Part shown: in pieces, positions 43,339 through 54,038 of the stretch
How the letters are laid out: each line of letters begins with the position of its first letter
How positions within the stretch are numbered: position 1 is the first letter of the stretch
NCBI GenBank assembly: GCA_005804885.1
Contig: SYOX01000208.1
Location: 1-64,000, forward strand
Reading direction: 5' to 3'
Origin: Pseudomonadota bacterium
Lineage (GTDB): Bacteria > Myxococcota_A > Bradymonadia > Bradymonadales > GCA-2716585
Length of the DNA: 64,000 nucleotides
Notes under the pieces: model-generated
Database searches by the model: none
What the model saw: the letters and a program-made list of their open reading frames with translations, nothing else
Told to the model about the DNA's origin: nothing
Position numbers and translations under genes: made by a program

Positions 43339-44046
43339 TCACATCGACCCCCACAGGCCCATTGCCGCGTCGACCTCCTTCGGGGCGGCGCCCCACCCAA
43401 TCAGGAGGGTCCGGATCATGGCCGCGGTCAGCGCCGCCATCTGCAGGTGCGGCGGCTGGAGGCGATCGCGCTTGCGGAAGTGATCCAGGCCGTGCAGCGC
43501 GGCCCAGGCGACGTGCGTGCGCTGGGCCGCGTCTCCAGGCCCCAGCGCCCCGAGCGCGACCGCCCGATCGATCAGCGCGCCGACCAGGCCCAGCACCGGC
43601 CCCAGCGCGCCCTCGGTCGTCGGCAGATCGGCGTCGTCAAAGAGCACCTCGGGCGTCGAGATCAGCTCGTCGATCAGCCGGTGCCTGTCGGGCGCCAGCT
43701 GCGCGTCGTCGAGGTAGGCGCACAGCGCCGCAGACAGCCGGCAGAGCGCCGCAGGGGCCTCTCTGTCCGGGTCGAGGCCCTGCGCGCACAGCGCCGCCGT
43801 CGTCGCCTCGATCCTGGCCCGGAGATCCTCGCCGAAGCGCTCCAGGGCTTGCCGCTGGAGCCCGCTCAAGAGCGCCTGCTTGCTCGGAAAGTAGCGGTAG
43901 ATGGCGCCGACGGCGGCGTCGAGGCCCTCGGCCAGGCGCGCGATCGTGAGCGCCTTGATCCCCTCCTCCTCGACGATGCCCATCGCGACGTCGAGCATCT
44001 GCTTCTGGCGGGCAAGCCGCTTGCGGCTCTGGCGGGTCGAGATCAT
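43339..44046 (-). CDS. TetR-family transcriptional regulator
   Basis: 235 residues from ATG 44046, with GGGAGGGGC just before it. The N-terminal HTH is clear: MLDVAMGIVEEEGIKALTIA followed by RLAEGLDAAVGAIYRYFPSK. The C-terminal ligand domain is helical and not assigned. It is divergent from the N-acyl-D-amino-acid deacylase gene, and a strong double palindrome lies in the 179-nt space between them. It may also control the downstream lipid kinase. Confidence 0.88.
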   Translation of the reverse strand: MISTRQSRKRLARQKQMLDVAMGIVEEEGIKALTIARLAEGLDAAVGAIYRYFPSKQALLSGLQRQALERFGEDLRARIEATTAALCAQGLDPDREAPAALCRLSAALCAYLDDAQLAPDRHRLIDELISTPEVLFDDADLPTTEGALGPVLGLVGALIDRAVALGALGPGDAAQRTHVAWAALHGLDHFRKRDRLQPPHLQMAALTAAMIRTLLIGWGAAPKEVDAAMGLWGSM

Positions 44047-44096
44047 GCCCCTCCCTTCGCAAAGGGGTTGACGGCGCTGAAGCTTGTCGCTAATTT

Positions 44097-44129
44097 GCGA
44101 ACGACGTTCACATTCTGAACGTCGTTCGC
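44097..44129. promoter_or_regulatory. Double TetR-type operator
   Basis: 13-bp arms GCGAACGACGTTC (44097-44109) and GAACGTCGTTCGC (44117-44129) form a perfect inverted repeat around 7 nt. Each arm holds an 11-bp palindrome GAACGWCGTTC (44099-44109 and 44117-44127), with centres 18 bp apart. That layout suits two TetR dimers. It lies 51 nt from the TetR start and 96 nt from the deacylase start. Confidence 0.7.
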
Positions 44130-44225
44130 TCCAAACGCGCCCGACGCGCGGGCGCCACGGTGGCATTATAGAGCAAGCGGGCGCGGCGTGCAGCGTCGAC
44201 GACAGGCCATCAAGGGGGGTGAGGG

Positions 44226-45980
<1,755 letters not shown>

Positions 45981-46180
45981 GAGGATCGCCGAGGGGGGAC
46001 TGGAGCGCGGCGCCTTGGCGCCGAAGCAGCGCTGACCGCTCTGTTGTTCGTCGGCGCTTTGGGCTAATGTCCCAACATCACGCTTGAGCCGCCAAGGGCG
46101 CGGCGAACCAGACCAGCGCGCGGCGAGGGGAGAGGAACTCCCTGAGTTGTAGACGCGATCGATGCAGGAGGGAGGGGCGG

Positions 46181-47434
46181 ATGAGAGACTTCAAGTGGCT
46201 TCTTGTGGGTGGCCTGGCGCTGGCGGCGTCGGGTCTGGCGGGTTGCGCGTGCGGCGGGGGCGACGAGAAGGCCACCACCGACGACAAGGGCGACGAGAAG
46301 GCCGACGAGAAGGCCGACAAGAAGGCCGACGAGGGCGAGAAGGCCGACGAGGGCGACAAGGAGGACAGCAAGTCGTCCAAGAAGGGCAAGAAGGATAAGA
46401 AGGACAAGAAGGATAAGGGCGAGGAGAAGGAGGGCGAGCAGAAGGAGGGCGAAGAGGCGAGCTTCGAGGATCAGGTCGCTGCCAGCAAGGCCCTCAAGCC
46501 CAGCCCCAAGACCCAGACGGTCGGCGGCAAGGACATCGAGGCGGAGCTGTGCAAGATCGAGGGCCGCGACTTCCTCGGCACCAGCACCTCCAGCATGTTC
46601 AAGGCCGTCGAGCTGATCGACGACCGCCTCATCGTCGTCGACGGCGAAGGCCAGCTCAACGCCTTCAAGATCAAGGACGAGGACGGCTGCACGCTCAAGC
46701 TCGACAAGGACTTCGGAGACAAGGGCGCCCTCAAGCTCAAGGACTCGATCGAATACCTCTCGTCCGACAAGTCAGGCCGGATCGTGGCCTCACACGGCAT
46801 CTTCAACGCCTATTCGGTCAAGGACGGCAAGGAGGAGTTCGCGTGCAAGACCGGCGGCTACATCGAGCTGCACGAGAGCGGCAAGTGGGGCATCGCCCCC
46901 TGGGTCAACGCCACCGTCAAGATCGTCGAGTTCAAGGACGGGGCCTGCACCCTTGAGGACTGGGTGCTCAAGAACCTCAGCCAGGACGACAAGCGCGAGG
47001 GCATCTTCGGCAACGTCAACACCTCGGCCATCATCGGCGACAAGATCTTCATCGGCGGCATCCTCACCAAGAGCGTCAACAGCAAGGAGCCCCGCGTCGT
47101 CCAGGCCTACGACCGCAAGGGCAAGGAGCTCTTCCGCTTCGGCAATGAGGAAAAAAGCTTCGACGACAACGGCTTCGGGTGGGTCCACGCCATCGAAGGC
47201 TGCGAGGGCGGCGTCTGCGTCCTGGACTCCAACTTCCGCCGCATCTCCGTCTGGTCCTCCAAGGGCGACTTCGTCGGCGCCATCAGCCTCAAGGATCTCC
47301 TCGACCTCAAGTACCCCTGGCTGTCCGACTTCACCCTCAAGGCCGGCAAGGGCGACGCCTTCATCGCCGCGTCCCAGAGCCGCGACGACAGCAAGGTCGT
47401 CGAGGGCCTGATCTACAAGATCAAGGGCCTGTAG
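46181..47434 (+). CDS. Lipoprotein with Lys/Asp/Glu-rich linker
   Basis: 417 residues from ATG 46181, with GGAGGGG upstream. Lipobox GLAGC (Cys22) is followed by about 70 residues made almost only of Lys, Asp, Glu and Ala (ADEKADKKADEGEK repeats). The folded C-terminal 300 residues have repeated strand-turn units (LIVVDGEGQLNAFKIKDEDG, KIFIGGILTKSVN, GGVCVLDSNFRRISVWSSKG), which suggest a WD/NHL-type propeller. It may be a sensor or scaffold in the envelope. A TAATGT box at 46065-46070 is a weak -10 candidate. Confidence 0.68.
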   Translation: MRDFKWLLVGGLALAASGLAGCACGGGDEKATTDDKGDEKADEKADKKADEGEKADEGDKEDSKSSKKGKKDKKDKKDKGEEKEGEQKEGEEASFEDQVAASKALKPSPKTQTVGGKDIEAELCKIEGRDFLGTSTSSMFKAVELIDDRLIVVDGEGQLNAFKIKDEDGCTLKLDKDFGDKGALKLKDSIEYLSSDKSGRIVASHGIFNAYSVKDGKEEFACKTGGYIELHESGKWGIAPWVNATVKIVEFKDGACTLEDWVLKNLSQDDKREGIFGNVNTSAIIGDKIFIGGILTKSVNSKEPRVVQAYDRKGKELFRFGNEEKSFDDNGFGWVHAIEGCEGGVCVLDSNFRRISVWSSKGDFVGAISLKDLLDLKYPWLSDFTLKAGKGDAFIAASQSRDDSKVVEGLIYKIKGL

Positions 47435-47494
47435 ACGCCCCTGGCCGCTCTGCCCCTCGAGCTGCCCTTCGGACTGCTCCTCCGAACCCCCGCC

Positions 47495-48286
47495 TCACCG
47501 ATCAACCGCACGCAGCGCGTCGTCCGTCACGCCCAGCCACTGGCACGCGATCTGGTTGCTGAGCTTGCACGCCTTCTCCATCAACGCCCGCCCCCGCGCC
47601 TCGTCCGCCGCCACCCCGTACCCCAGCAAGTAGAGGTTGCCCAGGTTCTTGCACCCCGTCCCATCTCCCTGCTCGCACAGATGCTCGTAGCGCTGCCGAG
47701 AGGCCTCGTAATCCTCCTGCGTCGTCGGCGCCTCATACCCCAGGTTCTTCAGGTTCGCGCACCCCAGCGGATCCCCTCTCCTGCACCCCTCACTGAACAG
47801 CTCCCGCGCCAACTCCAGATCCGCCGGGACCACATGCCCATACTGATGCAGATAACCCCAGAACGTACACCCCGTCGCGTTCTTCCTCTCACAAGCCAAC
47901 CGGAAGAACCGCTCCGACAGCCTGTACTCCTTGGCCGCAAAGGCCGCTTCGCCGCGCAGATAACACTGCTCACCATCGTCGCAGATGTCGTCGCCGTTGC
48001 CCCCCCCCTCCTGCGCGTCGGCAGCCTCCTGCGCGTCGTCGGCCTCCTGCACGTCAGCGTCCTCCTGCGCGTCAGCGTCCTCCTGCGCGTCGTCGGCCTC
48101 CTGCGGGTTGGCGGCCTTCTGCGCGTTGGCGGCCTTGAGCAAGCCCGACGACTTGCCCTTCTCCCCCAGATCGACCTTCCCCTCGCCGGCCTTCAACACC
48201 GCCTCCTGCTGGGCACAGGAGACCCCGCCGATCAACAACAGCGCCAACACCAGACCAGGACCGATGAGAGCGGATCGAGCGATCAT
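47495..48286 (-). CDS. Sel1-like repeat lipoprotein
   Basis: 263 residues from ATG 48286. Lipobox IGGVSC is followed by a linker with at least five QEADDAQEDADAQ-type repeats. The C-terminal 150 residues are Sel1-type alpha repeats with paired Cys (FFRLACERKNATGCTFWGYL, LFSEGCRRGDPLGCANLKNLG, YEHLCEQGDGTGCKNLGNLY), matching the disulfide-bearing HcpA-like subgroup. Such proteins mediate protein contacts, often outside the cytosol. The linker repeats in the DNA are near-perfect and likely change in length between strains. Confidence 0.8.
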   Translation of the reverse strand: MIARSALIGPGLVLALLLIGGVSCAQQEAVLKAGEGKVDLGEKGKSSGLLKAANAQKAANPQEADDAQEDADAQEDADVQEADDAQEAADAQEGGGNGDDICDDGEQCYLRGEAAFAAKEYRLSERFFRLACERKNATGCTFWGYLHQYGHVVPADLELARELFSEGCRRGDPLGCANLKNLGYEAPTTQEDYEASRQRYEHLCEQGDGTGCKNLGNLYLLGYGVAADEARGRALMEKACKLSNQIACQWLGVTDDALRAVDR

Positions 48287-48483
48287 GACAGGCCTCTCCT
48301 TGATCACGCCTTGAGACAGCGGGGCTCCGACGCACCCCCCCGACCAGCACCGTCCATGAAACGCACCACCTTGAGCACACTTTCAGCCCGATCGACGCCC
48401 AACCCCCTCCAGATCGCACCACGCAGGCAGCCCCCCAACCCCCGAGGCCACTTCAAGACGAGCTGAAACAACGAGATACGCGC

Positions 48484-51400
48484 TCACCTGGCCTGGTCGT
48501 CGATGTTCCTGTTGATGTTCTCCTCGTTGGGCTTGTCATCGTTGACGCACACGTAATACGCGTCGTCGTCGAGCCAGTCGCTCGGGGCCTTCCACAGCGT
48601 CTTGATGCTCGCGGCCAGACCCTGCTCGTCTATCAGCTCGCGGTAGCGATCGCTGATCTCTCGACCTCGCCAGAACTCCATGATGTCAAAGTTGCTCGGC
48701 TGCATGTCGATGACGTAGTTGGCGTGGGCCGCCCCCTCGTCCTGACCCGCCTTCCAGCTCATCAGGTAAAATCCGTTGAGCGCGTCGACGAGCCGCAACA
48801 GAATCGAGGCCCGCTCCTGGTCGAGCTTCTTCTCCCCCTGCGTCTCCTCCTCCATGGCCTTGGCCTGGAGGCTCACCCTGGTCTGGATGGGGGACTCCAC
48901 CCGCCGCTTCCCTGACAAGCGATTGAGGGCCTTGGCGCACTTGTTCAGGACCCTCAAGGACACCTCGATGGGCGCCGAGACAGACACGGCTTTGTCCACC
49001 GCCCTGGACACCCAGCCTTCCTCCAGGTTCTTGAGCAGCGAGCTGTCCGTCGGGATGACGTTGCAGGCGACGACAAAGTCCGCGCCCCAGCGCCGCGTCG
49101 CCCCAGCCGGCACGAAGGCGATCAGCGCGCCGTCGATGAGCCGCGCGTCGCCCACGTGCAGCGACGGATAGGCCGGCGGCAGGCACGAGGCCGAGCGCAC
49201 CCCCAGGCCGACGGTCCCGTGGTAGATCACCCGCGGCCCCTCGTGCTGGACGTCGGTGCCCAGCGGGATGAAGGGCGTCAAGGTCGTGCTCAGCATGATC
49301 TTGTCGAGGGCCTTGCTCTCCAGCACCTCCAGGCGCTCGGAGACCTCATCAAGGCGGCTGTTCAAGATGTTGAAGGACCTGTCCGAGGGCAGCCGCCGCT
49401 GGATGAGCTCGATCAACTCCCGGTTCTTGTCCAGGAAGCCCCTCAACTTGTTGCGGGGCGCAACCAGGCTCAACAACCACAGGACCATCGCCTCGCCCGG
49501 CTTCGGCTCTTCAAGCACGTGCTCCTTGCCTTCAAAGAGCTCGATCAGGATGTCATCGATGAAGGCCTGCAGGTGGTGGCTGCTGAAGACCGCCGAAGTG
49601 ACGCGGCGCGACAGGCGGCTGTCGGCCAGGTTCTCCAGCAAATTCTTCAGATCGCGCTCGCCAGACAGGTGACGGCGCGACGGCGAAACATCGCTCCACG
49701 CCAGCAGCTTGTCCAGCGCCTCGATCCCCCCGGCCGCGTAAAGCCCCGCGACCACTGAGCCAAACGACGTCCCCGAGATGTAATCGATCGGCAGGCCCTC
49801 GTCGACCAGCGCCTTGACCAGCGCCACCTCCGTAAAGCCCCACGCCCCTCCACCACCCAGCGCCAGACCGACGGTCCTCCCCATCATCATCCGCGCCAGC
49901 CGCTCAAAGGTCTGCGCCAGCTTCGACTTTCCCTCAAAGAAGCCGTCCAGCGACTCATCATCGGTGCTGGAGAAGGACTTGAAGCCCCCCTCGTCATAGG
50001 GCACCCTCAGGACGTGCCGCGCCCAGGTCAAATCCTGGGGCAGAGAGGCCGCCGCTGGATCGTCCAGCCTCCTCATGACCGACATTACATGCTCCCGCTC
50101 CCGCTGGATGAAACGCGGCGTGAGGTACTCGGCCCGGATCAAGGCCGATGGGCGGGTCCTCGTCGCGCTGTAATTGTCGCGGGGGTTCTCGGTGACCAAC
50201 ACGGCCGTCACGCCGAGCGCGTTGAGCCTCTCGGCCAGCGCCTGCATGTTGTTGTGGTCAGCGTTGAGCTCGGTGTGGTTGGTCGCCACGATGATGGTGC
50301 GCATCTGACCCTGCTCTCGGAAGAGCCTCACCAGGCTGTCGGTCCTCTGGATGTCCTTGCACCACGCCACCCGGATCTTCGCGCCGCCGCCGATGGCCCT
50401 GTCATATTCCCGGTATTCAAAGTCGTCCGTCGAGCCGTCCTCCAGATCCCCTTTCTTCCAACGCCTCCGCGCCGCCGAGTTCGGGAGCGATCGCTTCATG
50501 TCCTCGTCGTAGGACTTCAGATCAATCAGGCAGACGCAGGGCTCGTCGGTCGTCGCATCCTCATCTTGATAAGCCCGGGCCAGCGCGATCGCGCCTCCAT
50601 GGGCCAGGGTCGTCGTGCCTCGGCCTTTCTCCGCTCCATAGAAGACGTAGATCTTCGCGTTCGGGTAGTAGTGCGGCGGGACCTTGGCCGCCAGCGCCGT
50701 GCAGACCTGGCGCCAGATGTGCTTCTTCTCGTACAAGAGCCAGCGCAGCGTCGCCCAGGAGAACTCCAGGACCACCGAGCCGGCCCGAAGGTGGATCTCC
50801 GCACGCCGCGGCGCCGGGGTCGCCAGCAAGGGCGACATCAAATTGGCGCTGTCCGCCCTCAACTTGCCGTGCGAGGCCCGCTCATCCCCGTCGGCCAGCT
50901 CTCCATAGCCCAGCAGGGAGCCCGCGCTGGCCGTCGACACCAGCGTCGGCATCGCGCCGCCCTCCCCCGGCAGCAACCCCGTCGCCTCACCCCATAAGAG
51001 CAACCCCACCCGATCGTTCGCCACGCCCGCCCCCAGGTAAAGCCCATCGCTGGGTTGCTGGAAGACCGACGAACCCTGCAACAGCAAGTGGCGATCCTGC
51101 GGCTGCAGCAGGTCAATGAACCGCGCCCCTCGGATGGTCTCAAACCACGCCGACGGGTGCTCCAGCGCGTGGGGCAACTTCAACACATCACTGTGGCTCT
51201 GGTTGTGCTCGCTCCGAAACTTATCATAGGCCTTGATCAGCGCCCGCCACTCCGGATGTTCGCCCAGCGCATAGAAAGAGTTGGTGGCCACAAAGGCCTC
51301 CAGATCCTCGCGCCGCTTCATCAACCCCACGAAGCTCGCTATCGGGATCGCCAGCACCTTCACGGCCGTGACCGCCTCGACCTCGAAGGGCTTCTTCATA

Positions 51401-51810
51401 TCCGCGGGCATCGCCTCCATCTTGCCGATCAAGGCCATGAGCGCCCAGGGCAGGCCGAGCCAATGCCCGTCGCGGAGATGGGTGCGGACCGACGCCGGCT
51501 GCCCAGGGGTCTGATGCACCACCTGGATCCTCCCCGCGACGATGATCGCGATCTTGTCCACAACCGCCTGCCCAGGCTCTATCTTCAGAAGCTCTCCCGG
51601 CGCGTAGGATTCCGGCTCTCCCACTCGAAGCAGCTCAATCAGCTCTCGCGAGGTCTCCTCGCTCAAACTCCGGTTCAACCACAACGACGCATAGAGCGCA
51701 GGCGTCCAGGGCTCACCCGTCGGACAGCTCGGCGCCTCTCCGCGCGCCGTGTTTTCGGGACTTGATTGCTTGAAGAAGGTAAAGGCGCTGGGTTGGTATC
51801 TGGGCTTCAT
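48484..51810 (-). CDS. NTE-like patatin phospholipase with cyclic-nucleotide-binding and ParA-like regions
   Basis: 1108 residues. The first 380 hold one clear and possibly a second cNMP-binding-like domain (YAPGELLKIEPGQ, then VLAIPIASFVGLMKRREDL). Around residue 400 a P-loop-like stretch, YGAEKGRGTTTLA, begins a ParA/MinD-like region with CLIDLKSYDED. The patatin domain starts near 650 with LALGGGGAWGF, has the nucleophile Ser in GTSFGS (about 681) and the Asp in LIDGALI, so the Ser-Asp dyad is complete. The order cNMP, Rossmann-like region, patatin follows neuropathy target esterase. A lysophospholipase role is likely. The usual P-loop Lys before Thr is Gly-Thr here. Confidence 0.85.
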   Translation of the reverse strand: MKPRYQPSAFTFFKQSSPENTARGEAPSCPTGEPWTPALYASLWLNRSLSEETSRELIELLRVGEPESYAPGELLKIEPGQAVVDKIAIIVAGRIQVVHQTPGQPASVRTHLRDGHWLGLPWALMALIGKMEAMPADMKKPFEVEAVTAVKVLAIPIASFVGLMKRREDLEAFVATNSFYALGEHPEWRALIKAYDKFRSEHNQSHSDVLKLPHALEHPSAWFETIRGARFIDLLQPQDRHLLLQGSSVFQQPSDGLYLGAGVANDRVGLLLWGEATGLLPGEGGAMPTLVSTASAGSLLGYGELADGDERASHGKLRADSANLMSPLLATPAPRRAEIHLRAGSVVLEFSWATLRWLLYEKKHIWRQVCTALAAKVPPHYYPNAKIYVFYGAEKGRGTTTLAHGGAIALARAYQDEDATTDEPCVCLIDLKSYDEDMKRSLPNSAARRRWKKGDLEDGSTDDFEYREYDRAIGGGAKIRVAWCKDIQRTDSLVRLFREQGQMRTIIVATNHTELNADHNNMQALAERLNALGVTAVLVTENPRDNYSATRTRPSALIRAEYLTPRFIQREREHVMSVMRRLDDPAAASLPQDLTWARHVLRVPYDEGGFKSFSSTDDESLDGFFEGKSKLAQTFERLARMMMGRTVGLALGGGGAWGFTEVALVKALVDEGLPIDYISGTSFGSVVAGLYAAGGIEALDKLLAWSDVSPSRRHLSGERDLKNLLENLADSRLSRRVTSAVFSSHHLQAFIDDILIELFEGKEHVLEEPKPGEAMVLWLLSLVAPRNKLRGFLDKNRELIELIQRRLPSDRSFNILNSRLDEVSERLEVLESKALDKIMLSTTLTPFIPLGTDVQHEGPRVIYHGTVGLGVRSASCLPPAYPSLHVGDARLIDGALIAFVPAGATRRWGADFVVACNVIPTDSSLLKNLEEGWVSRAVDKAVSVSAPIEVSLRVLNKCAKALNRLSGKRRVESPIQTRVSLQAKAMEEETQGEKKLDQERASILLRLVDALNGFYLMSWKAGQDEGAAHANYVIDMQPSNFDIMEFWRGREISDRYRELIDEQGLAASIKTLWKAPSDWLDDDAYYVCVNDDKPNEENINRNIDDQAR

Positions 51811-51991
51811 GCCGCGCTCCTGCTTGATGAAAGGGTCACCGAGGTCGCGCGATGATACTTGAGGCCGTGCTTTCCATCAATTTCCAAGCGAGACTTTTAA
51901 AATCGACTCCGCCGCGCCACGAGCGCGCCCGACGCCAGACCCATGTCCGGCGCCTTCGGGGCGCCTGGCCTGTCGGAGGATCAGCCTCGCC

Positions 51992-52771
51992 TCAACGGCG
52001 GCGCCTGCTCAAGCCGAGCCCGATCAGCGCAAGGGGCGCGAGCCACCAGCTCAAAGCAGAAGGCCGGGTGTTGAGGCTGGCGCACGCGCAGTCCTCCTCG
52101 GCGGGCGGAGCAGCCGGCGCCGGCTCGCCTTCGGGCTGACCCTCGGGCTGACCTTCCGGCTCGCCCTCAGGCTGGCCTTCAGGCTGGCCTTCAGGCTCGC
52201 CCTCGGGTTGGGCCTCGGGTTGCCCCTCCGGCTCCGGCTGGGGCTCCGGCTCGGGCGCCTCCACGCAGGCGCTGACGTCGAAGGTGCAGTCCTCCGCGCA
52301 GGACAGCTCGCCCTCGCCGAAGCCGTCGATGTCTGCGCAGGTGGCGTCGTCGAGGCTGTCGGTGTCGCAGTCCTCGTTGCCCTCGATGACCCCATCGCCG
52401 CACACGGGGGGGACCGAGGCGCCGTCGGCGGGGTTGGATTGGAAGGGCGGGCTCGGATCGCCAGGGCGCCAGACGCCCTCGGGATCGCCAAGCTCCTGGC
52501 CGTTGGTGAAGCCGTCCCCGTCCGAGTCAAGCTCGAAGACCAGCTCCCACTGAGCCACGCCCCGGATGCCGGGCTCGGTCATCGTCTCCTCGATGTCGTT
52601 CCCGAAGGTGTTGCGCGGCCCCCCGGAGGGGTTGTTGTGGCAGGTCCGGCAAGCCCGCTGGAAGCCGTTGGGCACCTGACCGACGCGCTCAGGGCGGGCC
52701 ATCGCCGTTGAAGCCAGCAACACAAGCGCAAGCGCGACCCCAGATCCTCCTATCCACTTGATTTTTCTCAT
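51992..52771 (-). CDS. MYXO-CTERM protein with heme c motif and Ca-binding-like loop
   Basis: 259 residues. The signal peptide ends STAMA. The c-type heme motif is CRTCH at about residue 41, with NNPSGGPRNTFG after it as in related deltaproteobacterial proteins. DSDGDGFTNGQE is an EF-hand-like calcium loop. CGDGVIEGNEDCD begins a small disulfide module. A run of EGQPEGEPEGQP repeats leads to the C-terminal CACASLN, a hydrophobic helix (LSWWLAPLALIGLGL) and SRRRR, the MYXO-CTERM sorting signal. It is probably displayed at the surface. The ribosome site is AAGGAG. Confidence 0.85.
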   Translation of the reverse strand: MRKIKWIGGSGVALALVLLASTAMARPERVGQVPNGFQRACRTCHNNPSGGPRNTFGNDIEETMTEPGIRGVAQWELVFELDSDGDGFTNGQELGDPEGVWRPGDPSPPFQSNPADGASVPPVCGDGVIEGNEDCDTDSLDDATCADIDGFGEGELSCAEDCTFDVSACVEAPEPEPQPEPEGQPEAQPEGEPEGQPEGQPEGEPEGQPEGQPEGEPAPAAPPAEEDCACASLNTRPSALSWWLAPLALIGLGLSRRRR

Positions 52772-53069
52772 GAAGATATCTCCTTGGCACAGCGCGGTCG
52801 CGTCTGTGGTCTTCTGTCGTGAGTGGATGCCACGCGTCGTGGATCGTCTTCAGGGTCACATTTTCACCCCGCCATCCTCAAGAGAAAAAGTCGCGGCGAG
52901 CGTGATTAGACGATCAAGCCCCACCCGAACGGGGTTCTCCTCCCGCGATGTGAGGTCCCCGCCGCGCGATCTTGAGAAGTCAGCAGACCTCGCCGCCCGG
53001 ACTCCTTAAGATAGAGGTGAGGTGGACTCTGGCATCTGGAGGTCTGCGATGGGGAGCCGCGAAGGATCG

Positions 53070-54038
53070 ATGAAGAGGCAGGCTGCTTTCTCTGCGGCGA
53101 TGGCGCTGGTCTGCGGGGTGATCGTGGTCTACCTGGGCTCTCGCTGCGTCCAGGCCATCGAGCTCGGCCAGGAGAGCGCCCGCTTGAAGGTCGAGGAGCT
53201 GGAGCGGGCCTGGCAGCAGACCCAGGACGACCTCGAGAAGAAGCACGGTGAAGAGATCGCGACCCTGGATCGGCACGTCAAGGCGGCCCAGCGCGAGTTC
53301 GAACTGACCGCTCAGGAGATCGACAAGCAGGATGGCGACAAGCGGCGGCTCCAGGGCGAGGCCTTGCGGGCCAGAGACGAGGTGACCGATCGGCAGATCA
53401 GCGCCAAGATCGAGCGTCAGAACTTCAGCGACAGGCGGCGTCAGGCCGAAGAGAAGACGGGGGCGACCTTCACCGACGACGGCCGCCTGATCGGGATCAA
53501 GGGCGGGCCCATCGACAGCCTCTGCAACTTCTTCGATCTGGAGCAGGGGCCCTTCGGCCTGTGCAAGGAGGCGCGCGCGATGGAGTCGCTCCTGGTGCGC
53601 CTGCACGACAAGGCGATCGCGCTCGACAAGGAGGTCGAGGCGGCCAAGGTCGTGGTGGATGGGGTGGAGGCGAAGGCCGCCGCGGCCGACGCGCAGCTGA
53701 AGCAGCTCTATGAGAACAGGAATGAGCGGGCGAGGCGGCTGAGGGAGGCGCGCGACGGGATCGAGGCGGCGGATCGGCGCCTCAGGGATGATCTGGAGCG
53801 TGCCCGCGCCGAGCATGAGCCCTCCATCAAGGCGGCGCAGCTTGAGGTCGAAGCGGCCCTCCCCGTGGTCTTTCGCGAGGGATGGACGCTGATGACCTTC
53901 CTGCACGAGCTTGTGGTGATTCTCCTTGGGATCCTGGCGGCGCTGGCCCTGGTCCTGCGGACGATCCATTTGTTCAACAGTGGCGCAAGCTTGCGCGTGG
54001 TCGAGCCGCGCGCAGTGTCAACCCGGGAGGACGCGTGA
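53070..54038 (+). CDS. Coiled-coil membrane protein
   Basis: 322 residues from ATG 53070, with AAGGA upstream. One N-terminal hydrophobic segment (AAFSAAMALVCGVIVVYLG) and one near the C-terminus (LMTFLHELVVILLGILAALA) flank about 230 residues of charged helix with long coiled-coil character (ESARLKVEELERAWQQTQDD, later RRLREARDGIEAADRRLRDD). A short non-helical insert with Cys pairs lies near residue 150. Its stop overlaps the next start by 4 nt (GTGA), so the two proteins probably act as a pair. Confidence 0.75.
   Translation: MKRQAAFSAAMALVCGVIVVYLGSRCVQAIELGQESARLKVEELERAWQQTQDDLEKKHGEEIATLDRHVKAAQREFELTAQEIDKQDGDKRRLQGEALRARDEVTDRQISAKIERQNFSDRRRQAEEKTGATFTDDGRLIGIKGGPIDSLCNFFDLEQGPFGLCKEARAMESLLVRLHDKAIALDKEVEAAKVVVDGVEAKAAAADAQLKQLYENRNERARRLREARDGIEAADRRLRDDLERARAEHEPSIKAAQLEVEAALPVVFREGWTLMTFLHELVVILLGILAALALVLRTIHLFNSGASLRVVEPRAVSTREDA

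Noticed and set aside
52758-53009. A short gene on the plus strand between the MYXO-CTERM and coiled-coil genes.
   Set aside because: It has no ribosome site and no coding-like composition; the region is the divergent promoter space.
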